From NCBI GenBank assembly GCA_965223725.1, contig CBDCXE010000006.1, positions 310,001-374,000 of the forward strand: a DNA stretch of 64,000 nt, given 5' to 3'. Origin of the DNA: CBDCXE01 sp965223725 [NCBI: Nitrospinota bacterium]. Its GTDB lineage: Bacteria > Nitrospinota_A > UBA7883. A model generated the notes under the pieces. That model was not told the origin of the DNA. It did no database searches and worked only from the letters and a program-made list of their open reading frames with translations. Shown one piece after another: positions 8,501-17,583 of the stretch. Numbering within the stretch: position 1 is the stretch's first letter; every line of letters starts with the position of its first letter. A program made the position numbers and the translations under genes.

Positions 8501-9454
8501 GTGAAAAAGACATCATTAAATAAAAACGCTCAAGTAGCGTGCAAACTGCTGATCAGTCATCCAGACAAGTATAACGTAACCGTGGACCGGACAGGGCAGG
8601 GAACAACAATTATCGATTGTGGCATTAAAGTAAAGGGCGGCTATGACGCCGGCTTTATTTTCTCCTCTGTCTGCCTGGCGGGATTGGGTGTGGTGGAAAT
8701 ATCTGGCCCGGACGCCGGGGGTGGTGATTTCCCGATGATAAAGGTCACCACCGAACAACCGATAGAAGCCTGCATGGCGTCGCAATACGCCGGCTGGGCG
8801 ATCAAGAAGAAATCGTTTTTCGGGATGGGCTCCGGTCCGGCCCGGGCGTTATACGCTGGCGAAGAGTTGTTCAAGGAAATCGATCATAAAGAGAAGAGCG
8901 ACACCGCCGTGATATGTCTGGAGACCGGCGACTATCCTACAGAGGAAGTAATAAACTATATCGGCGAGAAAACCGGCGTGACCGCGGAGAACCTGATAAT
9001 CCTGCTGGCGCCCACCGCCTCTGATGTGGGCTCGGTGCAGATATCGGCCCGGATCGTGGAAACGGCGATCCATAAAATGCACGAGATCGGGTTCGAACTG
9101 GCCACAATTAAAAGCGGTGTTGGTGTGGCGCCGATCGCCCCGGTGGCTGATGACGACCTGACGGCCATCGGCAGGACCAACGACTGTATACTGTATGGCG
9201 GCGAGGTGACCATCGACGTGGACGCCGATGACGAATTTATCAAATCGAAGGTTGACCAGATACCCTCCTGCTCCTCCAAGGATTATGGCAAGACGTTTCT
9301 GGAGCTGTATAAGGAGTATGGCGATTTTTACAGCATCGACCCGATGCTCTTCTCGCCCGCCGTCATAACGGTGCGCAATGTCAGCTCCGGAAAAGAATAT
9401 AAAGCCGGTAAGATGGATGAGGGTTTGCTGAAAACATCGCTGCTGGGCGGTTGA
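8501..9454 (+). CDS. mch: Methenyltetrahydromethanopterin cyclohydrolase
   Basis: This 317-residue enzyme interconverts 5,10-methenyl-H4MPT and N5-formyl-H4MPT in the pterin-linked C1 pathway of methanogens and many methylotrophs. Family features include PDAGGGDFPMI, YAGWAIKKKSFFGMGSGPAR, LLAPTASDVGSVQISARIVE and GRTNDCILYGG. The start is a GTG. It heads a seven-gene operon in which every following gene overlaps or nearly abuts its neighbour. The formaldehyde-activating enzyme, MtdB and formyltransferase (fhc) genes are not in the window. The presence of mch with biosynthesis genes says the organism makes and uses H4MPT. Confidence 0.95.
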   Translation: MKKTSLNKNAQVACKLLISHPDKYNVTVDRTGQGTTIIDCGIKVKGGYDAGFIFSSVCLAGLGVVEISGPDAGGGDFPMIKVTTEQPIEACMASQYAGWAIKKKSFFGMGSGPARALYAGEELFKEIDHKEKSDTAVICLETGDYPTEEVINYIGEKTGVTAENLIILLAPTASDVGSVQISARIVETAIHKMHEIGFELATIKSGVGVAPIAPVADDDLTAIGRTNDCILYGGEVTIDVDADDEFIKSKVDQIPSCSSKDYGKTFLELYKEYGDFYSIDPMLFSPAVITVRNVSSGKEYKAGKMDEGLLKTSLLGG

Positions 9455-10320
9455 TGCGCGCTGGCATCCTGCGATCCCGGGAGGGGTGGCACATCGATCA
9501 GCTGGAGGCGGCCATGGCCAGCCGGGGGATCGAGAGCCGGAAATTTTCCATCACCGACCTGGCGCTCTCTGTGAACTCCAGCTCGATGGTTTCATCGGGC
9601 GGGTTCGATCTGGGCAGCCTCGATTTTATGATTGTGCGGATCATACCCGCAGGCTCGCTGGAGCAGATAATGTTCCGTATGAACACCCTGCGCTGTGTAG
9701 AGAATTTTGGCATTCATGTCGTCAACAGGTCAGAAGCGATAGAGAAGACCGTCGATAAATCGTATACATCCCATCTGCTGGTGGGCGCAGGTTTGCCCTC
9801 TCCGAACACTTTTGTATGCGAGCGGCTGGACGACGCGCTGAAAGCTTTCGACAACATGGGGGATGTGATCGTCAAGCCGCTGTACGGCTCCTGCGGCGTC
9901 GGGATGACCAGGGTCACCGATAAAGAGATCGCATATCGAATATTCAAATCGCTGGAGCAGAACGGCTTTGTGTTTTACCTGCAGGAGTTTGTGGAGAACG
10001 ATGGCTATGATATGCGGCTGTTCGTTGTTGGCGGCCAGGTGGTGGGCGCCATGAAAAGGATAGGGATCGACTGGAAAAATAATTGCATGCGCGGCGCGCG
10101 GCCAGAGCCGTATTCACCCACAAATCGGCAGACTGAACTGGCGGTTCATGCGGCTGATGTACTGGGGCTCGATTACGCGGGTGTCGATTTAGTTGCGGCG
10201 AAGGATGGGATCGACTATATAATAGAGGTCAATGGCATCCCGGGGTGGCGGAAGCTGCAGGAAACAACGGAATTTAATATTGCTGACAGGCTGGTCGAGT
10301 TTGCATTTGCAAAAATATGA
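9454..10320 (+). CDS. RimK-like ATP-grasp ligase of the H4MPT island
   Basis: This protein of about 288 residues has the ATP-grasp fold. Recognisable parts are the central VIVKPLYGSCGVGMTRV lysine-glycine segment, the YLQEFVENDGYDMRLFVVGG strand, and the C-terminal Mg-binding DLVAAKDG and IIEVNGIPGW. ATP-grasp enzymes join an acyl phosphate to an amine. RimK-type members add glutamate, as in methanopterin and F420 side-chain synthesis. Homologues recur in methylotroph H4MPT gene islands. The ATG overlaps the mch stop as TGATG. A role in adding a residue to the pterin or methylofuran cofactor is likely, but the substrate is not determined. Confidence 0.85.
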   Translation: MRAGILRSREGWHIDQLEAAMASRGIESRKFSITDLALSVNSSSMVSSGGFDLGSLDFMIVRIIPAGSLEQIMFRMNTLRCVENFGIHVVNRSEAIEKTVDKSYTSHLLVGAGLPSPNTFVCERLDDALKAFDNMGDVIVKPLYGSCGVGMTRVTDKEIAYRIFKSLEQNGFVFYLQEFVENDGYDMRLFVVGGQVVGAMKRIGIDWKNNCMRGARPEPYSPTNRQTELAVHAADVLGLDYAGVDLVAAKDGIDYIIEVNGIPGWRKLQETTEFNIADRLVEFAFAKI

Positions 10321-11189
10321 AAAAAGCTAAACAGATAGAAATCGCGAAAGCGGTGGAGATGTCGTGCCTGCTGGAGGCCAGCAGCGAAAAACCGGGCAAT
10401 GTGACCCCCACCCGGCAGTTTGAAGATTCCTCATATTCCGATTTTGTCCACGCCTCGGTTATTCTGGGCCAGGTGTTCCGCGACAGCTCCTATAAAAACG
10501 TGGGTGGGCTGATACTGGATGGGGTGAAGCAGTGCATGGAGCTGTGTGGGACCAATACCCACCTTGGCATTATCCTGCTCCTGTCGCCGCTGTCGTGCGC
10601 ATATTACAAGCATGGCGCGCTGGATGTGGACAAGGTCCGGTCGATTCTGACCGCGCTGACCAAACAGGATGCGGAGAAAACGTTCAAGGCGATAGAGATC
10701 GCCAACCCGGGCGGCCTGGGGAAAGATAAATTGTATGATGTGCACGACAAGCCGAAGGTTACCCTGCTGCGCGCGATGAAACAAGCGGCGGATCGCGACT
10801 GGCTGGCGCACGAATATTCCAGCAATTTCGATATTACGTTTTCCGTCAGTTTGCCGGAGCTGACCGCTAATCTGGAGTCGGGATTGACCGTTCGGGAAGC
10901 GATTGTCCAGACTTTCCTTAAAATTTTGTATTTATATCCGGACTCTCATATCGCCAGGAAAACATCGCCGGAAATAGCGCTCAAAATTTCGGAAAAAGCG
11001 GGCAAAGCGCTGACCAAGGGCGGATTGCTGAAACCGGCCGGCCGGCGCGCGGTCTACGATTTCGACCATTATTTGCGGACAGACGGCAACAAGCTGAACC
11101 CGGGTACAACCGCGGACCTGATCACCGCCGCCCTGTTCGTTTATTTCCTCCGCAACGGCTATAAAGCGCTGGATGAAACCGGCCGCTAG
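10317..11189 (+). CDS. CitG/MdcB-family (triphosphoribosyl-dephospho-CoA synthase-like) protein of the H4MPT island
   Basis: This 290-residue protein belongs to the ATP:dephospho-CoA triphosphoribosyl transferase family, as seen in EASSEKPGNVTPTRQFED and GTNTHLGIILLLSPL. Classical CitG makes the citrate lyase prosthetic group, but no citrate or malonate lyase genes are present here. A divergent CitG-like gene is a known recurrent member of bacterial H4MPT islands, so it probably acts on a phosphoribosyl intermediate of the cofactor. It overlaps the preceding gene by four bases. The reaction is inferred from context only. Confidence 0.88.
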   Translation: MKKAKQIEIAKAVEMSCLLEASSEKPGNVTPTRQFEDSSYSDFVHASVILGQVFRDSSYKNVGGLILDGVKQCMELCGTNTHLGIILLLSPLSCAYYKHGALDVDKVRSILTALTKQDAEKTFKAIEIANPGGLGKDKLYDVHDKPKVTLLRAMKQAADRDWLAHEYSSNFDITFSVSLPELTANLESGLTVREAIVQTFLKILYLYPDSHIARKTSPEIALKISEKAGKALTKGGLLKPAGRRAVYDFDHYLRTDGNKLNPGTTADLITAALFVYFLRNGYKALDETGR

Positions 11190-11196
11190 AAGATAG

Positions 11197-11718
11197 ATGA
11201 GCAGTAGCAAAATCGGGTGGGCCGTCACAGGAGCCGGCCACCTTGTAAATGAGACGTATGAAGCTATCAGCGCCTACGATAATGTGGAGCTGTTCATCTC
11301 CAGGGCGGCCGAGGAAGTGGCGAAGATTTACAAGATCGACCTGGATCAATTCCGATGCAAAATTCATAAAGACGACCTGGCCTCGGCGCCTGTATGCGGC
11401 AAGTTTGCCATGGGCCATTATCGCGGGCTGGTGGTGGCGCCGGCCACATCGAACACGGTGGCCAAATTCGTCACCGGCATTTCCGATACGCTGATCACCA
11501 ACATATTCGCCCAGTCGGGTAAAAGCAATGTGCCGATCATCGTGTTTCCCACCGATACCGGACCGGAGGTGGAGTCGATGGGCCCTTCGAAACCTGTGAT
11601 GGTATATCCGCGCAAGATCGATCTGGAAAACGTGGAGAAGCTGGAGACCTTTGAAATGGTACGGGTGGTCCGGTCGTTCGAAGAGCTGAAAACGGCGATG
11701 CGGGAACTGTTCGATTGA
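11197..11718 (+). CDS. afpA: Archaeoflavoprotein-like FMN protein (AfpA/DmrB type), likely dihydromethanopterin reductase
   Basis: This 173-residue flavoprotein has the N-terminal WAVTGAGHLVNETYE segment and VVAPATSNTVAKFVTGISD, which form the FMN pocket of the HFCD-related flavoproteins. Cys residues lie near 53 and 66. Archaeal relatives (AfpA, DmrB) accept electrons from ferredoxin, and DmrB has been shown to reduce dihydromethanopterin to H4MPT. The position inside the H4MPT operon supports that last reductive step. Reduction of another pterin intermediate is the main alternative. Confidence 0.85.
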   Translation: MSSSKIGWAVTGAGHLVNETYEAISAYDNVELFISRAAEEVAKIYKIDLDQFRCKIHKDDLASAPVCGKFAMGHYRGLVVAPATSNTVAKFVTGISDTLITNIFAQSGKSNVPIIVFPTDTGPEVESMGPSKPVMVYPRKIDLENVEKLETFEMVRVVRSFEELKTAMRELFD

Positions 11719-13058
11719 GCAAAAAGAAGATAAACTTTGTCACCGGCAAGCTGGCCGAGCCAGCTCTTGTTAGCCTGCTGAAAAAAAGCGGGCTGGGTCC
11801 ATATGACATTATTACCCTGCCAGCGCAGGTGGCGGCGCTGATGACCACCAAATGGATCGCCCGACGGTTGCCGGATAATGTGGATGGCGACATCATGATC
11901 CCTGGCGGTTGTAAAGGGGCCGTCGGTGAGATCGGTAAGGTTGTATCAGGCAAGGTTTCGAAAGGTCCGTTGGATTTGCATGATATTCCGCGCCACTTTG
12001 GTATGGAGGCGCAGGCGTTTGAGTATGCTCCGCCGCGGATGAAAATCATCGCGGAGATTGTGGACGCCCATGCCATGACCATACCGCAAATCGTCAGGAA
12101 AGCGAAACGGTATACTAAGGATGGCGCCGACTGGATCGATGTGGGCTGCTCCAACGATACCGAGTTCGGGCACTTGAAAGAAACGATTGAAGAGTTGGTC
12201 CGCCTGGGGTATAAAGTCAGCCTCGACTCGTTCAACCAAAAGGAGATGATAACCGCCAGCCGGGCGGGAGCGCGGATGTTTCTTTCCGTCAACTCTACCA
12301 ACATTGATGTGGCGCCAAAGTTGAACGGCGATGTGGTGGTGATCCCCGACTTTGGCAAGGGCAACGCCAGCTTGTATAAAAATATGCGGACGTTGGAGGA
12401 GATGGGCGTTGCGTATATCGCCGACCCTGTGCTGGACCCGATCGGGTTTGGCGCGGCGGAGTCGATAGCGAGATATGTACGGCTGCGGCAGAAGTTCCCG
12501 GATGCGCGGATCATGGCGGGTATCGGTAATATCATGGAGTTGACCTCGGCGGATAATGTTGGGCTGAACGCCATGCTGGCGGGGCTGTGCGCGGAGTTGA
12601 AAACCGATTTCGTGTTGACCACCGAGGTGATCGGCTGGAACGCCGACTCTGTGCGGCAGTTGGCCATCGCCCGGCAGATCATGGAGCGGGCCGTGACGGA
12701 GCATATCCTGCCGAAACATTATGATGACCGCCTGCTGGTCCTGCGGGACGCCAGCGCAAGGCCGTTCACCACCGCAGAGCTGAAAACCATGAGCAAAAGT
12801 ATCAAGGATCGAAATTATCGTGTCTTTGTGTCGGGCGGTGTTATACATATTTTCAATCGTGATATATACCTGAAGGAAACATCGGTTGATGAAATATTCG
12901 AGAAGCTGGAAGTGGACGATCCGTCCCATGCATATTACCTGGGCAAGGAGTTGATGAAAGCCAACATAGCGTTACAATTAGGTAAAAACTATGCCCAGGA
13001 TCAGCCACTGGGCTGGGGGTATATATCCGAGCGTATTAAGCCTGGCCGGAAAAGATAA
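11715..13058 (+). CDS. DUF6513 dihydropteroate synthase-related protein of the H4MPT island
   Basis: This 447-residue protein begins at a TTG that overlaps the stop of the previous gene. A central TIM-barrel-like part resembles dihydropteroate synthase, with DWIDVGCSNDTEF, KVSLDSFNQKEM and DVVVIPDFGKGNASL. The N-terminal extension has IMIPGGCKGAVGEIGKV. Dihydropteroate synthases couple a pterin to p-aminobenzoate. This family is thought to couple the pterin to 4-(ribofuranosyl)aminobenzene phosphate in H4MPT synthesis, which fits the adjacent beta-RFAP synthase gene. Direct biochemical proof is not something I can cite. Confidence 0.88.
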   Translation: MSKKKINFVTGKLAEPALVSLLKKSGLGPYDIITLPAQVAALMTTKWIARRLPDNVDGDIMIPGGCKGAVGEIGKVVSGKVSKGPLDLHDIPRHFGMEAQAFEYAPPRMKIIAEIVDAHAMTIPQIVRKAKRYTKDGADWIDVGCSNDTEFGHLKETIEELVRLGYKVSLDSFNQKEMITASRAGARMFLSVNSTNIDVAPKLNGDVVVIPDFGKGNASLYKNMRTLEEMGVAYIADPVLDPIGFGAAESIARYVRLRQKFPDARIMAGIGNIMELTSADNVGLNAMLAGLCAELKTDFVLTTEVIGWNADSVRQLAIARQIMERAVTEHILPKHYDDRLLVLRDASARPFTTAELKTMSKSIKDRNYRVFVSGGVIHIFNRDIYLKETSVDEIFEKLEVDDPSHAYYLGKELMKANIALQLGKNYAQDQPLGWGYISERIKPGRKR

Positions 13059-13615
13059 TGATTATAGAGACGATCGTTTCCACTATCTCTGAGAGTGGTG
13101 AAGTAAATTTTGCTCCTGTGGGTGTGCGTATTGTTGATGAGAAGAATATATCTATGGTTCTTTTCCACGGTTCAGTTACATACGCGAATCTGTCGAGAGC
13201 TCGCTCTGGAGTAATAAACCTTACCAACGACCCGCTCCTGTTTGTAAAAACTGCGTTGTACGACTATTCGCCAGAACATACCCTTTCGGAAACTGTCGCT
13301 GGCGCGAATATTAATGTCGCGGATGAGACTGTAGAATTTAAAATCACATCAGTTGACCAGTTTGAAAATAAATCGAAATTTAAAGGTATCATTCTGTCCA
13401 GGACAAATAGAAAACCGCCGCCAGTTGGATTTTGCCGGGCGCCGGGCGCAGTGATCGAAGCGCTTGTCGCAGTGACAAGGATCGGGATTTTGGATAAAGT
13501 GGAAATCGAAGGGACGCTGAGGCAATGCCGCATTATCATAGAGAAGACCGGCGGACCAAACGATATGGAAGCGATGGAGTTGGTAGAAAGATTTTATGAG
13601 CAGAAGCAACAATAG
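13058..13615 (+). CDS. DUF447-family flavin-binding-like protein of the H4MPT island
   Basis: This 185-residue protein opens with MIIETIVSTISESGEVNFAP and continues with a split-barrel FMN-binding-like core, as in the DUF447 family. Its ATG overlaps the previous stop (TAATG). The family is found mainly in methanogens and in bacteria with H4MPT islands, so it is assigned to H4MPT biosynthesis by association. It might be a flavin reductase or a structural partner of the archaeoflavoprotein two genes upstream. The exact reaction is unknown. Confidence 0.85.
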   Translation: MIIETIVSTISESGEVNFAPVGVRIVDEKNISMVLFHGSVTYANLSRARSGVINLTNDPLLFVKTALYDYSPEHTLSETVAGANINVADETVEFKITSVDQFENKSKFKGIILSRTNRKPPPVGFCRAPGAVIEALVAVTRIGILDKVEIEGTLRQCRIIIEKTGGPNDMEAMELVERFYEQKQQ

Positions 13616-14546
13616 CGTAATTGTATCCGCCAGCGGCAGATTGCATCTTGGGCTGGTAAAAACCAGCTCCAAACCTGAATATCTATCGGCGGGTCTATCG
13701 CTGGTGGAGCCAGTCTGCAAGGTCCGTGTAACGAAATGCGATGATGAGCCGGACACGGGCCATCATACAAAACGTGTAACTAATGCGTTGAATGCAGTAT
13801 GTGACGCCCTTAAAATCGAGAACCGGTTTTCTGTCAAGTTCATAGACAGATTGGCTGTCCATTCCGGGTTCGGATCCGGGTCCCGGCATGACTTGTGTGT
13901 AGCCAAAGGGGTCGCGCAGTTGGCCAGGAAGCGGGTGATGGCCATGCAGCTGGCCGAAATCCTTGGCAGAGGAACACGTTCCATGATGGGTATCGCCTTA
14001 TTTAGCAAGGGTGGGTTTGCAATTGAAGCAGGGGCCACAATCTCTCATTCTTATATACCACCAGAATGGAGGGTCATTCTGATCAACCCGAAAATCGAGA
14101 AAAGCGACAAAACATATATCCATGGGCAAACGGAGGATAGCATGATTTCAAATTCATTTGCTTTGTCTTTGCGGTCTGGCAGCAAGATCTCCGGCTCAGT
14201 GCGTAAAGAAATGTTGGGTTCCATATGCGAAAACGATTTTAAAAGATTCGAACTTGCTGTAAACTATTTACAGAATCAAGCGGTGAAACAGTTCGGTTCG
14301 TTTCAGGGAGGAAGCGCATCAACAAACTCTGGGCGGATGATCCTCGAGTTTATGAAGAAGAGAGGCTTAAAAGCCATTGGACAGTCCAGTTGGGGTCCAA
14401 CGGTTTTTGCTTTGGCCCCTTCTGAAGACGCCGCGGAATCGATCATAAAAGAGCTGTTCGGGCTGGCTTATGTGGAGTCTGCCCAGATAACTGGAATTGC
14501 AAGTAAGGGTTACCAGATCAGCAAATGCAAAGATAAGGGTCGATGA
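13596..14546 (+). CDS. mptG: Beta-ribofuranosylaminobenzene 5'-phosphate synthase (GHMP-kinase-like)
   Basis: This 316-residue enzyme condenses phosphoribosyl pyrophosphate with p-aminobenzoate, releasing CO2 and pyrophosphate, the first committed step to the arene part of H4MPT. Motifs are SGRLHLGL near the N-terminus, HSGFGSGSRHDLCVAKG in the phosphate loop, and GRGTRSMMGIALFSKGGF. The GHMP-kinase fold with these glycine-rich loops is typical of beta-RFAP synthases. The start overlaps the DUF447 gene by 20 bases, so the two are probably translationally coupled. It closes the island; the pabBC genes would provide its substrate. Confidence 0.92.
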   Translation: MSRSNNSVIVSASGRLHLGLVKTSSKPEYLSAGLSLVEPVCKVRVTKCDDEPDTGHHTKRVTNALNAVCDALKIENRFSVKFIDRLAVHSGFGSGSRHDLCVAKGVAQLARKRVMAMQLAEILGRGTRSMMGIALFSKGGFAIEAGATISHSYIPPEWRVILINPKIEKSDKTYIHGQTEDSMISNSFALSLRSGSKISGSVRKEMLGSICENDFKRFELAVNYLQNQAVKQFGSFQGGSASTNSGRMILEFMKKRGLKAIGQSSWGPTVFALAPSEDAAESIIKELFGLAYVESAQITGIASKGYQISKCKDKGR

Positions 14547-14720
14547 GCTAATTTTAGTTGGGTTGTAACATGCCTTTACATAATGTATGTTATTAAAATT
14601 CAAAGCAATAATCTTTGGTGACGCCCCCAGCCCAAGTATCCATCTGCATACTGTATCGCAGGCTTTTCCATACCGCTATGTGACCAGGTTGCTTTGACAC
14701 TGTTATAGGAAGAGATAAAA

Positions 14721-16520
14721 ATTAATATAATAGCCGGGAACGCACGTATTTTTACTGTTCTATTTGCGTTCTGTTTTCTACTTTTACTGATCGGCGCCAT
14801 AACTCCAAGGCACCCGGATGTGGTTATCCGGCCGAGTGACCAGATCGATATCCCGCACCAGCTGCCTGGTCCGCTGGACGCCTGGAACGAGTTTGAAAGT
14901 CATACGATTAAACTGGACGCTCCTTACCGATCAAGCACAACGTTCACATTGGACCTGTTGGAAAGTCACGAGATCAACGCGCCGATTATTCAAATCTCGG
15001 TCAACAATAAAAAAGCAGGCGATATCACGGTCGAAAGGGGAAACGGCAAACCGTATCACCTGTGGAAAAGTGAAGGCAAGCGATCCACCTATCATCTGGA
15101 GATACCATCATCGTATTTCGATAAATCGGAGAACAGTATTGAAGTCGAATCGGTTACCGGCTCCTGGATCGGGATCGACAAGATAACACTCACCCGGATA
15201 CCCTATAGCTGGGAGCTTTGGTTCCATATACCGGTTCCCTGGAATTTTTATCTCTTTTGGTTCTTTCTTTTATCGGCGCCATTGTTTATCGCATATGTCG
15301 CATCTGCGCGTAGTGAAAAGTTTGAGTTGAAACCTGTAATATTTAGTTACATTACGATAGGCATGATTGCCCTCTCATTTCTGGTGATGATAGCTGCGGT
15401 CGCTGTCTATATAGAAGTCAAAACACCATGGATCGTGGAGAACAGCGGCCGGCCGGCCCGCGCATTTTTCTCCAGCAGGTTTATAGAAGATTCCGAGCTG
15501 GGGTGGAAAGGAATATCCAACTACACTTCATATGTAAAGGAATCGCACAGCCATGAAGCTTCTGTTTTTTACGCGACCAACCGGCATGGGTTCAGATCCC
15601 TTGAGGGCGAGAAAGAGTTTCCTGACGCTGGTGAGGCGATGGTGCTGGGTGACTCGTTCGTGCATGGAATCTATCTGGCCCAGAATGAAACAATTCCATA
15701 TCACCTGTCGCAAAGCCTTGATGGCTATGTCTACAACTTTGGAATGGTTGGCTATTCGACAGATCAGCAATATACTCTTTTCAAAAAATGGATCGATAAA
15801 ATCAATGTCAACTGGGTGGTGCTGGTGTTCTATGCCAACGACCTCCTATACCTGGATAAACATCACGCTCAGAAATCGTATAAGCCTAAATATGAAATCA
15901 ATGACAACCAGGTCAACCTGGATAAGCTTGAGCATTCGCTGGAACTGGCGTCTGTTGATGATGTTTACCAATCGACAGACATGCCGGAAACCCACGACCT
16001 GTTCTGTTGTTTTAAAAAGCGGGAGCATAAAGTAATAAGCAGAATATTTACAAGGCTGAAATCGTATGTCAGGACCATGCCATATCCATCAGAACTGCTT
16101 TCGACCCTGATCCATGATATTCGGTATACAAAGATTGATGTGAACGTGCAGAACCTGGAAGTGCGGGATGAGTATTTTCATTCACCAGATATTTTCGAAG
16201 AGAAACTTAGCCTGGCGTTTCAGTTTTTTAAGGAGATCCATACCCAGGCGAAGGAGTATGGCGCCAATTTTCTATTGGTGTATATGCCAGATGTGCGTCA
16301 GATTGTGGATAGCGATCATAAGGACCGGAGCCTGCTGACCAAAAGCTTCAGCCGGATGTGTGGTGAGCATGGAATTAACTGCGTCAACCCCGCTGAAAAG
16401 ATTACAAAGCGACACAAATTCGAGGATATGTACTTTCTGGATGATGGTCATATGTCACCCGCCGGCGCCAGTCTGCTGTCGGAGCTTATAGCAGAAAGGA
16501 TGCGTGGCTTCAGTCAATAG
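14721..16520 (+). CDS. Membrane-anchored SGNH/GDSL-like hydrolase with a probable ATT start
   Basis: From the GTG at 14820 the protein is 566 residues, but the frame stays open upstream to a TAG with no ATG, GTG or TTG. An ATT at 14721 follows AGGAAGAG at good spacing and adds 33 residues that form a signal anchor (FTVLFAFCFLLLLIGAI). Then come a beta-rich domain, two transmembrane helices (about residues 175-230 of the long form), and an SGNH catalytic domain. That domain has the nucleophile block VLGDSFVHG, FYANDLLYL and the Asp-His block LDDGHMSPAG. SGNH proteins of this layout modify surface polysaccharides or lipids. The substrate is unknown. Confidence 0.75.
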   Translation: MNIIAGNARIFTVLFAFCFLLLLIGAITPRHPDVVIRPSDQIDIPHQLPGPLDAWNEFESHTIKLDAPYRSSTTFTLDLLESHEINAPIIQISVNNKKAGDITVERGNGKPYHLWKSEGKRSTYHLEIPSSYFDKSENSIEVESVTGSWIGIDKITLTRIPYSWELWFHIPVPWNFYLFWFFLLSAPLFIAYVASARSEKFELKPVIFSYITIGMIALSFLVMIAAVAVYIEVKTPWIVENSGRPARAFFSSRFIEDSELGWKGISNYTSYVKESHSHEASVFYATNRHGFRSLEGEKEFPDAGEAMVLGDSFVHGIYLAQNETIPYHLSQSLDGYVYNFGMVGYSTDQQYTLFKKWIDKINVNWVVLVFYANDLLYLDKHHAQKSYKPKYEINDNQVNLDKLEHSLELASVDDVYQSTDMPETHDLFCCFKKREHKVISRIFTRLKSYVRTMPYPSELLSTLIHDIRYTKIDVNVQNLEVRDEYFHSPDIFEEKLSLAFQFFKEIHTQAKEYGANFLLVYMPDVRQIVDSDHKDRSLLTKSFSRMCGEHGINCVNPAEKITKRHKFEDMYFLDDGHMSPAGASLLSELIAERMRGFSQ

Positions 16521-16611
16521 GTTCCAGGTATCAGCGCATAAATAGCTCCAGCCCGATTCCATGATAGAATGACCGTCAGGAACGGATCTTAATGATTAAT
16601 CGGAGCTAGCT

Positions 16612-16980
16612 ATGAACATCAGCATTGTAAAACCGAACAAATCATTCTCCCGGTACATTATTTGCCTCTCATTATTGGCGTTTATTGGCGCCCCACTGGC
16701 CAGTTGCACTCCAAAAGGAACAGCCACCCATGAGAAGGAACCGATAAAAGAAAGCCCGCAAACCGATGGCAAAGAGCCATTTTGCGGGATATCATTCAAC
16801 ACCGGATGTATATCCGATTCTGATTGCGCCATTGGTGGCTGCTCTGGCGAAATATGCATGGGCGTTGATGAAGCCAGGGATATACTATCCGCCTGTGAAT
16901 GGCGGGAATGTTACGACGCTCCCTCCTATGGGATGGAGTGCGGGTGCTTCAATGGAGGCTGTTCATGGGGAAACCAGTAA
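16612..16980 (+). CDS. Cysteine-rich lipoprotein (eight-cysteine-cluster type)
   Basis: This 122-residue protein has a lipoprotein signal peptide with a lipobox at APLASC, so Cys32 should be lipidated. The mature part has ten further cysteines in a compact domain, including SDCAIGGCSGEIC and ECGCFNGGCSW. This resembles the eight-cysteine-cluster domain found in outer-envelope proteins of delta-type bacteria. Disulfide bonds would need oxidative folding in the periplasm. It stands alone, and its function is unknown. Confidence 0.8.
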   Translation: MNISIVKPNKSFSRYIICLSLLAFIGAPLASCTPKGTATHEKEPIKESPQTDGKEPFCGISFNTGCISDSDCAIGGCSGEICMGVDEARDILSACEWRECYDAPSYGMECGCFNGGCSWGNQ

Positions 16981-17007
16981 ATTGTATTAGCGATCGTTGC
17001 AGGCAGC

Positions 17008-17424
17008 CTACTCGCCCATTACCTGCACAATAACTTCCCTGTTCCTGCCACGGTTATCAAAATCCACCAGCACGATCTGTTGCCAGGTACCCAGCCGCAA
17101 TGCGCCGTTGTTAAACGGTACTGTCAACGACGCGCCCAAAAGCGCCGCCCGCACATGACTGAACCCGTTGCCGTCACCCCACCTGGCGTCATGGTCATAA
17201 GAAATGTTTTGTGGGGCCAGCCGTTCTATGGCGCCCTTCAGGTCGGCCACCACCCCGCTTTCAAACTCGATGGTGGTTATCCCGGCGGTGGAGCCAGGCA
17301 CAAAAACCGTCGCTATTCCATCAGATATTTGTGATCCTGCCACAGCGGACGATACCGACCGTGTGATATCGATGATATCTGAAAACCCTTTGGCTTGCGT
17401 TTTAAAAGATGAACTGTAAATCAA
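17008..17424 (-). CDS. yjbQ: YjbQ/UPF0047 family protein
   Basis: This 138-residue protein belongs to the YjbQ family, with the conserved SDGIATVFVPGSTAGITTIE strand, the acidic/His segment NISYDHDARWGDGNGFSHV, and LGTWQQIVLVDFD near the end. Some members have thiamine-phosphate synthase side activity, but the physiological role is unclear. It is convergent with the lipoprotein gene and divergent from ubiX. No operon partner is evident. Confidence 0.93.
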   Translation of the reverse strand: MIYSSSFKTQAKGFSDIIDITRSVSSAVAGSQISDGIATVFVPGSTAGITTIEFESGVVADLKGAIERLAPQNISYDHDARWGDGNGFSHVRAALLGASLTVPFNNGALRLGTWQQIVLVDFDNRGRNREVIVQVMGE

Positions 17425-17583
17425 CCTGACGCTCCCGTTTTTGTGAATAATAGTGGCAGAATATCATATTTTCAACATACAGTCCGCCGCACAAAACGTC
17501 TGGTTATAATTTAATATCCTTGTGTGTGTGGGCAATGAGAACTAGAATTTTATAATAAGTAATAAACGTGAAATTGGATCGGT

